From the NCBI GenBank assembly GCA_001577345.1, contig LSLI01000013.1:1-52154 (forward strand): DNA of 52,154 bases, in the 5' to 3' direction. Below are positions 45,798 through 52,154 of this stretch, piece by piece (the first letter of the stretch is position 1; every line of letters starts with the position of its first letter). The notes below the pieces were generated by a model. It worked only from the letters and a program-made list of their open reading frames with translations. It made no database searches and was not told the origin of the DNA. Both the position numbers and the translations under genes were made by a program. Origin of the DNA: Candidatus Gallionella acididurans. GTDB taxonomy: Bacteria; Pseudomonadota; Gammaproteobacteria; Burkholderiales; Gallionellaceae.

Positions 45798-46994
45798 ATG
45801 ACCCGACATAAATTGCCCGCCACCGTGATCGCCATCGGCCTGGTCAGCTTTCTGAACGACATGGCCTCGGAGATGGTGACGCCGTTCATTCCGATAATCA
45901 TTGCCACGGTACTTGGCGGGGGCCCCGTGATATTGGGACTGGTGGAAGGGGTGGCTGATGCGGCCGCGAGTCTGCTCAAGTTGTGGGCGGGGCGCTATTC
46001 CGACAAGAAGCACGGCCGGCGAAAAAAACTGATGGTATTCGGCTATGGCTTGTCCAACCTGGCTCGCCCCTTGCTGGGGTTGGTGTCGAGCTGGGGCGCG
46101 CTGTTGCTGTTGCGCAGCCTGGATCGCGCCGGCAAGGGTTTGCGCACCGCGCCGCGAGATGCGCTGCTGGGAGACAGCACCCACCCCGAGATACACGGTC
46201 GCGCCTACGGATTCCATCGCGCGATGGATAATGCCGGCGCGCTGGCTGGCACGCTGCTCGCTGTCGCCGCGCTGGGCTGGATGCACTGGCCGGTGAGCGA
46301 GGTGATTTTGTGGTCGGCAGTGCCGGGTGTGCTGGTGTTGCTGGTGCTGATCTTCGCGGTGCGCGAACCTGCGCGCCCGTCCGAACCCGGGCCCGGTGAC
46401 GCGGAGCAGGCAACGTTGCTTGCGCCATTGGCGTGGCCGCAGCTCTCGCTGAACATGCGCCGTTATTTGTGGGTGCTGATGCTGTTCACCTTTGCGCGCG
46501 TGTCGGAGGGCTTTATCCTGTTGCGCGGCAATGAGCTGGGCATGAGTCTGGTGCAGGTGCTGCTGTTGTGGGCGACGCTCAATATCTGCAAGTCGGTAAC
46601 CGCGCTGCCCGGCGGTCGCCTGGCGGACGCTTTTGGAAAGCGGCGCCTTACCATCATCAGCTGGTCGGGCTATGCGCTGAGTTTTTTCATGCTCGGCCTT
46701 GTTGAACACGGCAATGGATTGTGGCTGGCCACCGTGCTCTACGGCCTGCTGATCGGTCTGGGCGAGGGTTCCGAGCGCGCGCTGATCAGCGTGTATGCCG
46801 ACAAGCGCGAGCGCGGCACTGCGTTTGGCTGGTATCATCTCACTGTTGGATTGAGCGCGATTCCAGCCGGGGTACTGTTCGGCACGATCTGGCATTACCG
46901 GGATGCCAATACGGCATTCCTGTTTGCCGGGCTGCTGGCGCTGTTGTCCGTGCTGTTGCTGCGGTTCTGGAGTTTTCGGCACTTGCCGGTTTGA
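45798..46994 (+). CDS. MFS transporter
   Basis: 398 residues, about 12 helices. The start VIAIGLVSFLNDMASEMVTPFIPI and the motif LKLWAGRYSDKKHGRRKKLMVFGYGL (the conserved MFS loop between helices 2 and 3), then RSLDRAGKGLRTAPRDALLGD, place it in a drug/unknown-substrate MFS group widespread in proteobacteria. Transcribed with the peroxiredoxin gene that starts 11 bases after it. Substrate unknown. Confidence 0.88.
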   Translation: MTRHKLPATVIAIGLVSFLNDMASEMVTPFIPIIIATVLGGGPVILGLVEGVADAAASLLKLWAGRYSDKKHGRRKKLMVFGYGLSNLARPLLGLVSSWGALLLLRSLDRAGKGLRTAPRDALLGDSTHPEIHGRAYGFHRAMDNAGALAGTLLAVAALGWMHWPVSEVILWSAVPGVLVLLVLIFAVREPARPSEPGPGDAEQATLLAPLAWPQLSLNMRRYLWVLMLFTFARVSEGFILLRGNELGMSLVQVLLLWATLNICKSVTALPGGRLADAFGKRRLTIISWSGYALSFFMLGLVEHGNGLWLATVLYGLLIGLGEGSERALISVYADKRERGTAFGWYHLTVGLSAIPAGVLFGTIWHYRDANTAFLFAGLLALLSVLLLRFWSFRHLPV

Positions 46995-47004
46995 GGGGTT
47001 GAAT

Positions 47005-47550
47005 ATGAAATGGTTGGCGATAATTATCGCGCTGATAGTGTTTGCGGCGTTGCTGGTGGCGCGTGCGGCGCGCGCCGGCGAGCTGCCGGAAGTGGGCAAG
47101 CCGGCGCCGGATTTCAATCTTCCAGACCAGAATGGCAAATACCATACTCTGCGGGAATATCGGGGCAAGTGGCTGGTCTTGTATTTTTATCCCAAGGACG
47201 ATACGCCGGGTTGCACCCAGGAGGCGTGCGCGTTTCGCGACGACCTGAACCAGATATCCGAACTGGGTGCACAGGTTGTGGGGGTGAGCGTGGACGACAC
47301 AGACAGTCATGCGGAATTCGCGAAGAAATATCACCTGCCGTTTCCGTTGCTGGCCGACAAGACCGCCGCAACTGCGGATGAATACGGCGCGCTGATGAAT
47401 TTATGGCTGATCAAGTTTGCACGGCGCTATACCTTCTTGATCGACCCGCAAGGCAATGTCAGCAAGGTTTATCTGAGCGTGGAAACCTCGCGCCATTCGA
47501 AGCAGATCATCGATGACCTGAAGAAATTGACGGCGGGGGCGAAGCTGTAA
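47005..47550 (+). CDS. Exported peroxiredoxin (BCP/PrxQ type)
   Basis: 181 residues from the ATG at 47005 with GAGGGG upstream; an upstream open frame is a cysteine-rich artefact overlapping the MFS gene. An N-terminal hydrophobic stretch (AIIIALIVFAALLVARAARA) is a signal peptide or anchor, so it acts in the periplasm or at the inner membrane. The domain has PDFNLPDQNGKYHTL, peroxidatic cysteine in PKDDTPGCTQEACAFRD with a second cysteine five residues later (PrxQ type), and VGVSVDD. It reduces peroxides and lipid hydroperoxides using thiols. Confidence 0.92.
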   Translation: MKWLAIIIALIVFAALLVARAARAGELPEVGKPAPDFNLPDQNGKYHTLREYRGKWLVLYFYPKDDTPGCTQEACAFRDDLNQISELGAQVVGVSVDDTDSHAEFAKKYHLPFPLLADKTAATADEYGALMNLWLIKFARRYTFLIDPQGNVSKVYLSVETSRHSKQIIDDLKKLTAGAKL

Positions 47551-47587
47551 TTCCGGTTTGCGCTAAATCAATAACTATGGGAATTGC

Positions 47588-47637
47588 AGGAGCGGGCCAT
47601 GCCCGCGAACACTCTTTCGCGGGCATGGCCCGCTCCT
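47588..47637. repeat. REP-like perfect palindrome
   Basis: Two 22-bp arms that are exact reverse complements (47588-47609 and 47616-47637) flank a 6-nt loop 'cactct'. Core 'gcgggccatgcccgc' is the REP/BIME type seen in Pseudomonas and relatives. It lies 37 bases after the peroxiredoxin stop and may end or stabilise its transcript. Single copy in this window. Confidence 0.85.
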
Positions 47638-47755
47638 ACATCCGAACGCTTTTTATCAACTTATCATCAGCGCTGTTTTTCCTGATCACGAGTCTGGCCA
47701 ATATTTATTGAGAACTGAGCCTAAAAAAATATACTTCTGTGTGAGAATGGCTTAA

Positions 47756-48148
47756 ATGGAAACGAAAGGGAAATCGGGGATTCTTCTTGCTATGATGTTG
47801 TCGTTGTCGGCCTGCATTTTTTTGCCGACCACGAGTAATGATGAAAGTTCATGCGAGACTCACACCCGAAGCATGACACTTCAGAAAATAGACGCGGGAG
47901 CTGGACTAAGCTCTCAAAGCTGCAACAACAACCAGGAGTGTATGCCCATCGTGGCGGTTATCGTGGCGGTGTCGGCGGGAAGTCTGCTGGTATCCGGGAG
48001 TATTGTGGTTGTCAACAATACAGTGCACTGGCTCGAATACCAGGGAACCTGCAGTGAAGGCTTTTTAAGCAGGACCCGGCAAGCGTTTTTGGATACGTTT
48101 AAAAACACCAAGGCGTTGGTCGTGCGAAAAACTGTCCCGGCCCCTTGA
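47756..48148 (+). CDS. Small lipoprotein, hypothetical
   Basis: 130 residues. Signal GILLAMMLSLSACIF with lipobox SLSAC, then a Ser/Thr-rich stretch with cysteines (SSCETH, SQSCNNNQEC), and a second hydrophobic segment MPIVAVIVAVSAGSLLVSGSIVVV at about 63-86. A cysteine (YQGTCSEG) lies near the end. The mix of a lipid anchor and an internal helix is uncommon. AAGGG-like sequence lies in the coding start; the ribosome binding site is not clear. I do not recognise the family. Confidence 0.6.
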   Translation: METKGKSGILLAMMLSLSACIFLPTTSNDESSCETHTRSMTLQKIDAGAGLSSQSCNNNQECMPIVAVIVAVSAGSLLVSGSIVVVNNTVHWLEYQGTCSEGFLSRTRQAFLDTFKNTKALVVRKTVPAP

Positions 48149-48215
48149 GGATTGATCAATGGTTTTTCCTCGCTCTACCATTTATTCTAAACATATTTTT
48201 TCAGAAAAATAACCT

Positions 48216-50150
48216 ATGCCGTTTATCACTTTGGACAAGGCCAGTCTTGCTTTCGGTCACGTCGCGCTGCTGGATCACGCTGATTTTCAACTCGACGAGG
48301 GCGAGCGCGTCGGCCTGATCGGGCGCAACGGCGGGGGCAAGTCGAGCATGATGCGCGTGCTGGCCGGGCAGGCCAGTCTCGTCGACACCCGCCTCGATGA
48401 CGGCCTGGTGTGGCGCGCTCCCACGGCACGGATCTGCTACGTCAGCCAGGAACCGGTGCTGGATGCCGACGACTCGGTGTTCGATGCGGTGGCGAAAGGT
48501 TTGGGCAAGCTGCAAAAGCTGCTGCACGATTATCACCATGTCTCGCACCAGCTTTCAGAGCCGGACGCCGATTTCGACAAGCTGCTGGAGGAAATGCAGC
48601 ACCTGCAGACACAACTCGAGGCACAGGATGGCTGGTCGGTGCAGGCGCGCATCGAGACCGCGATCGCCAAGCTGGACCTGGACCCCGACAAGCGCGTCGG
48701 CGACATGTCAGGCGGGCAGCGCAAGCGCGTGGCGCTGGCGCAGGCGCTGGTGGCCGAGCCGGATGTGCTGATACTGGACGAGCCGACCAACCATCTGGAT
48801 TTTGCCTCGATCGAATGGCTGGAAGGATTGTTGAACAACTTTGTCGGCGCAGTTTTGTTCGTCACGCATGACCGGCGTTTTCTGGACAATGTCGCGACGC
48901 GCATCGTCGAACTGGACAGAGGCAAGCTGGCGAGTTTTCCCGGTACTTTTTCCGCCTACCTGGCGATCAAGGAACGCATGCTGGCGGACGAAGCTGTGGT
49001 GAATGCCAAGTTCGACAAGGTGCTGGCGCAGGAGGAAGTGTGGATACGCCAGGGCGTGAAAGCCCGCCGTGTGCGCAACGAAGGTCGCGTGCTGCGCCTG
49101 GAACAGTTGCGCCGCGAGCGCGCCGCTCGCCGCGAGAAGGTCGGCAAGGTCGAGATGACCGTGGATACCGGGGATCGGTCCGGCAAGCTGGTGGCAGAGC
49201 TGGAGCATGTCAGCAAGGCGTTTGGCGGACGCACGCTGATCGATAATTTTTCCTGCCGCATCCAGCGCGGCGACAAGATCGGCCTGCTCGGTCCCAACGG
49301 CGCGGGCAAGAGCACGCTGCTGAAAATTATCCTGGGCAATCTGGAGCCGGATAGCGGCAAGGTGAAACTCGGCACGAAGATTTCGGTGGCCTATTTCGAC
49401 CAGTTGCGCGAGCAGCTCGATGACAATGCGACGCTGGCCGACACCATCAGCCAGGGCTCGGATTTTGTCGAGATAGCCGGGCAGAAGAAACACGTGATCA
49501 GCTACCTCGGCGACTTCCTGTTCCCGCCGGAGCGCGCGCGTTCGCCGGTCAAGAGTTGTTCCGGCGGCGAGCGCAATCGCCTGTTGCTGGCGCGCTTGTT
49601 CACCCAGCCAGCAAACGTGCTGGTGCTCGACGAGCCGACCAATGACCTGGACATCGAAACACTGGAGCTGCTCGAAGAACTGCTGGCGAACTATGATGGC
49701 ACGCTTTTCCTGGTCAGCCATGACCGCGCCTTCCTCGACAACGTTGTCACGCAGGTGATCGCCTTCGAGGGCGACGGCAAGCTGATCGAATATGTCGGCG
49801 GTTACGAGGACTGGGTGCGGGTGAAGAAATACCAGGCGGGAGTTGCGGCCGCCAAGCCTGCCGTTTTCTCACCTCCCCGTGCAGCTGTTGCTTCGGCCGG
49901 AAAAACCAAGCCTGCCAGCAAACTCGGCTTCAAGGAACAGCGAGAGCTGGAAGAATTGCCGAAGCGCATTGAAACACTGGAGCGCGAGCAGGTTGATATA
50001 GCCGCGCACCTTGCCGACGGCGAGATCTACCGCAGCGATGCCAGGCGCGCCAAGCAACTGCAAACACGCAGCGAGGAGATCGAGGCCGAAGTGCAGGCGG
50101 CTATGGCGCGCTGGGAGGAGCTGGAGGGGAAGGGCGGGAAAGCGGGATAG
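48216..50150 (+). CDS. uup: ABC-F ATPase Uup
   Basis: 644 residues with two ABC domains and no membrane helices, as in ABC-F proteins. Walker A motifs GLIGRNGGGKSSM and GLLGPNGAGKSTL, signatures MSGGQRKRVALAQAL and SCSGGERNRLLLARLF, Walker B VLILDEPTNHLDF and VLVLDEPTNDLDI. The linker region contains the RRVRNEGRVLRLEQLRRER segment, and the C-terminus ends in the coiled-coil domain found in Uup (ELPKRIETLEREQVDIAAHL). Uup acts on the ribosome and affects precise transposon excision. A 190-bp unannotated gap follows before the sco gene end. Confidence 0.95.
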   Translation: MPFITLDKASLAFGHVALLDHADFQLDEGERVGLIGRNGGGKSSMMRVLAGQASLVDTRLDDGLVWRAPTARICYVSQEPVLDADDSVFDAVAKGLGKLQKLLHDYHHVSHQLSEPDADFDKLLEEMQHLQTQLEAQDGWSVQARIETAIAKLDLDPDKRVGDMSGGQRKRVALAQALVAEPDVLILDEPTNHLDFASIEWLEGLLNNFVGAVLFVTHDRRFLDNVATRIVELDRGKLASFPGTFSAYLAIKERMLADEAVVNAKFDKVLAQEEVWIRQGVKARRVRNEGRVLRLEQLRRERAARREKVGKVEMTVDTGDRSGKLVAELEHVSKAFGGRTLIDNFSCRIQRGDKIGLLGPNGAGKSTLLKIILGNLEPDSGKVKLGTKISVAYFDQLREQLDDNATLADTISQGSDFVEIAGQKKHVISYLGDFLFPPERARSPVKSCSGGERNRLLLARLFTQPANVLVLDEPTNDLDIETLELLEELLANYDGTLFLVSHDRAFLDNVVTQVIAFEGDGKLIEYVGGYEDWVRVKKYQAGVAAAKPAVFSPPRAAVASAGKTKPASKLGFKEQRELEELPKRIETLEREQVDIAAHLADGEIYRSDARRAKQLQTRSEEIEAEVQAAMARWEELEGKGGKAG

Positions 50151-50340
50151 AAATTAACGTTGTGAACCCCCGCTTGTGATAATTGCGGAACCTGGTGACC
50201 GGCAGCTATCGGGCAGCGATTTTGCAATATCGACCTGCCTGGTTCGATGCCTTTCAGTCAGCCGGCCTTGATTTTTTCTGCCCAAACCGGCCGTTCATGA
50301 ATTCAGGAAATGACTCGCAGGCTATCATTAAAAGAGGTTC

Positions 50341-50931
50341 TCAATGCAGCATATGCTTTATGGCAAGCACAGCATCGTCCTCGCTTAGCCTGCTATCACT
50401 TTGCTGATATTTGATGACGCCATCTTCGTCCAATATGGTAATCAGTTCTGAGTGTACGAAATCACCCGTTTTGTTTTTTTTGTATTTCATCCCGATCGCC
50501 ACCGCAAGCCTGCGAACAGCATCAGGCGAATTTCTGGCTATAGTCCATCGAGAAGAGTCGATTCCATGGGCTCTTGCGTATTCTTTTAGTATTTTTGGGT
50601 TGTCGCGATCTGAATCGAATGAGAAAACGGCAAAGTGCACTTTCTCGGCTTGCTCCGGTGGCAAGAGCCGTTCGATTTTCTTCATGTCTTCCACGATTAG
50701 AGGGCATATGTCCTTGCAGGAGGTATAGATCATCGCAATTACGGCGGGACCACCCTTTAACTCAGCCATATGAAAGGGTTTTTCGTTGCTGGTGGTCCAT
50801 GTGTCGGTTATATTGAATAAAGAGTCGGACTGATGTTCGGCCGCAGGTTCCGCTTGATGGTTGTGTGCAAAAGCTGGCATAGAGAAAACTAAAGGAAGCA
50901 GTAGCCATTTAATGGCAGATATATTTTTCAT
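50341..50931 (-). CDS. SCO1/SenC-family copper chaperone
   Basis: 196 residues from the ATG at 50931, which overlaps the nirV stop by four bases; the open frame further upstream is inside nirV. Signal peptide LLLPLVFSMPAFA, then the thioredoxin fold: AVIAMIYTSCKDICPLIVEDM contains the CxxxC copper/redox motif, with the distal histidine in DFVHSELITILD. SCO proteins deliver copper to cytochrome oxidase CuA and related sites in the periplasm. Placement directly after nirK and nirV suggests a role in copper loading of the nitrite reductase, which is an inference. Confidence 0.92.
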   Translation of the reverse strand: MKNISAIKWLLLPLVFSMPAFAHNHQAEPAAEHQSDSLFNITDTWTTSNEKPFHMAELKGGPAVIAMIYTSCKDICPLIVEDMKKIERLLPPEQAEKVHFAVFSFDSDRDNPKILKEYARAHGIDSSRWTIARNSPDAVRRLAVAIGMKYKKNKTGDFVHSELITILDEDGVIKYQQSDSRLSEDDAVLAIKHMLH

Positions 50932-51701
50932 TTGAAATCCTTTGCGCAACGAAATCCCAAATTCTTGCCCGTAAAAGAACCTTGCAGGCTGGCGCGATAT
51001 GAATATCTCATAAAAGCCGCGTAATCCTTTGGATTGGAGGTATCCAAGCTGCCTCCCCCGCAAAACAAGCTCTTTTGCCCGGAATCCCTGATATCGGAGG
51101 AGACCATAAAGCTGTTGAAGTCCAATGTCCATTCCCATACTGAGCCAACAAGGTCAAAGATGCCAAATCCGTTAGCTGATCCGCTTCCAACATGGGGCGG
51201 GGTTGCATTCGGCACCGCATACCAATCCAGCGTACGTTTTTGAACTTCTTCATTGTCTCTGCCATTGTCAGCCAGAGCGTATTCCCACTCGTCTGTGGTG
51301 GGGAGTCTTTCCCCCAGCGATTCACAATAGGCTGAAGCCGAAAACCAAGAAACATTTACTGCCGGACTATCCAGCTCCCCCAAATTTTGAATTGCCAAAT
51401 CTCCGCTCCAGTGCTGGAGATAGCTGGAGTCTGCGAATGCCCGCTTAACACTGGACTTCTTCCATTCCGGAGATTTTGCAACAAATTCCAAATACTGACG
51501 ATTTGTAACTGGGACGCGATCAAGCCAGAATGTTTCCACATATGTGGATTGATCTTTAAGGTTGTCCGCCCCTCCATTTTCGAGATATAGCGGCCTATAG
51601 CTCCCATTTTGAATCAACACCAATCCGTCCACTGGGGCTGCCAAAGCAGGAGACGCGGCCATGAATAGGATCAGCAGCCATTGAAAAGATTGATCGTTCA
51701 T
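50928..51701 (-). CDS. nirV: NirV-like protein (formylglycine-generating-enzyme fold)
   Basis: 257 residues with signal peptide WLLILFMAASPALA. The SUMF1/FGE-sulfatase fold is clear: FWLDRVPVTNRQYLEFV, VSWFSASAYCESLGERLPTTDEWEYA, GFGIFDLVGSVWEWTLDF and NLGFRCAKDF. In true formylglycine enzymes an active cysteine follows GGSW; here the segment is GGGSLDTSNP with no cysteine, so catalysis on sulfatases is unlikely. NirV genes follow nirK in many denitrifiers, and their exact role is unsettled. It lies 9 bp after the nirK stop and overlaps the sco start. Confidence 0.88.
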   Translation of the reverse strand: MNDQSFQWLLILFMAASPALAAPVDGLVLIQNGSYRPLYLENGGADNLKDQSTYVETFWLDRVPVTNRQYLEFVAKSPEWKKSSVKRAFADSSYLQHWSGDLAIQNLGELDSPAVNVSWFSASAYCESLGERLPTTDEWEYALADNGRDNEEVQKRTLDWYAVPNATPPHVGSGSANGFGIFDLVGSVWEWTLDFNSFMVSSDIRDSGQKSLFCGGGSLDTSNPKDYAAFMRYSYRASLQGSFTGKNLGFRCAKDFK

Positions 51702-51710
51702 TACATTCTG

Positions 51711-52154
51711 CTATTGCTTGTCAGCGGCGACCCGATGTGTTTTAACCTCATCGGGTGTCACTTCATCTTTCGAGTTTCCCCAACTGTTGTAAATGAAGGT
51801 CAGGACATTGGCAATGTCTTCATCATTTAAACTCCAGGCTGGCATGACACCATTAAAGTCTTGTCCGTTAACAGTGACGTCGCCTTGCAATCCTCCAGTA
51901 ACGATTTTGATGGCGCGTATTTTATCTGCGTTAAGAAAGTCGGATTTTGCCAATGGCGGGAACGCCTGCGGGATCCCAACCCCGCCTGGCTGATGGCAAG
52001 CAACACAGTTTGTTTTGTACACTGCTGCCCCGAGCACAATGCGATCCGCTTTCGATTTGGCTGTGAGGGCCACGCCTTGGGGTTCATCTGCAACTCTGAT
52101 TGCCGCTCCTTCCGGCATATAAACCTCGTCGCTTACTTTCCCCGAATAGACTAA
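51711..52154 (-). CDS. nirK: Copper nitrite reductase NirK, C-terminal cytochrome c domain (partial)
   Basis: The frame is open to the right edge, so the 5' part is outside the window. The visible 147 residues begin LVYSGKVSDEVYMPEG, the end of the cupredoxin part and linker of NirK. A class I cytochrome c domain follows, with haem motif NCVACHQPGG, PPLAKSDFLN and a methionine ligand candidate in NGVMPAW. Such fused enzymes reduce nitrite to nitric oxide in the periplasm, with the cytochrome feeding electrons to the type 1 copper site. The copper ligands cannot be checked here. An internal ATG at 52118 is not a real start. Followed by nirV and sco. Confidence 0.88.
   Translation of the reverse strand, partial: LVYSGKVSDEVYMPEGAAIRVADEPQGVALTAKSKADRIVLGAAVYKTNCVACHQPGGVGIPQAFPPLAKSDFLNADKIRAIKIVTGGLQGDVTVNGQDFNGVMPAWSLNDEDIANVLTFIYNSWGNSKDEVTPDEVKTHRVAADKQ

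Noticed and set aside
45753-47168. A 471-codon open frame on the minus strand opposite the MFS gene
   Set aside because: Gln/His/Arg-rich shadow of a membrane-protein gene; the plus strand shows MFS helices and motifs.
48226-49721. Long minus-strand frames opposite uup
   Set aside because: Shadows of a strongly conserved ABC-F gene.

Overview
This window looks like a chromosomal segment of a betaproteobacterium, probably a Nitrosomonadales/Gallionellaceae-type organism. That placement rests on gene families and their order (split isoprenoid genes ispD-ispF, tsaB-rimI-family 4 uracil-DNA glycosylase, uup, a cobalamin-dependent ribonucleotide reductase, a copper nitrite reductase with fused cytochrome c) and on moderately high GC content. 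No marker gene fixes the genus. I saw no tRNA, rRNA, CRISPR array, transposase or prophage.

Layout. Positions 1-8,900 hold a VIT1/CCC1 metal transporter, a Ser/Thr kinase fused to a diguanylate cyclase, small lipoproteins, a lytic transglycosylase, a Sad-type aldehyde dehydrogenase, a membrane protein and small hypotheticals, interspersed with three or four copies of an intergenic repeat module. Positions 9,056-15,424 hold a toxin-antitoxin pair, a class II ribonucleotide reductase (nrdJ) interrupted by an intein and by four in-frame copies of a short palindromic repeat, a pair of NrdR boxes upstream of it, and serB. Positions 15,600-24,435 hold two large membrane GGDEF-EAL proteins and mfd, which is broken by a fifth repeat copy plus a one-base frame offset. 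Positions 24,509-27,676 are a housekeeping run: ispD, ispF, tsaB, rimI and a uracil-DNA glycosylase.

Positions 27,721-32,606 are a translationally coupled pair: a periplasmic UrtA/AmiC-like binding protein and a sensor with periplasmic, HAMP, PAS, GGDEF and EAL regions. Then come lplT (with a partial duplication of its own start), alr, and two paralogous DUF4034 proteins. Positions 38,655-42,308 form a cluster of mtnP, apt, mtnA and a class II aldolase, which fits 5'-methylthioadenosine salvage through the DHAP shunt. It is followed by a gamma-glutamyltransferase homologue, two MFS transporters, a peroxiredoxin, a lipoprotein and uup. The right edge carries, on the minus strand, the 3' end of a nirK with C-terminal cytochrome c, then nirV-like and SCO genes, the last two overlapping by 4 bp.

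Themes: (1) heavy investment in c-di-GMP signalling, with four GGDEF proteins, three of them also EAL; (2) several families of intergenic inverted repeats, one of which also sits inside open reading frames of essential or near-essential genes; (3) nucleotide metabolism and nitrogen-oxide respiration. The most unusual locus is nrdJ: an intein placed directly before the catalytic thiyl-radical cysteine, two repeat-derived peptides inside the intein, and two more in the C-terminal extein.
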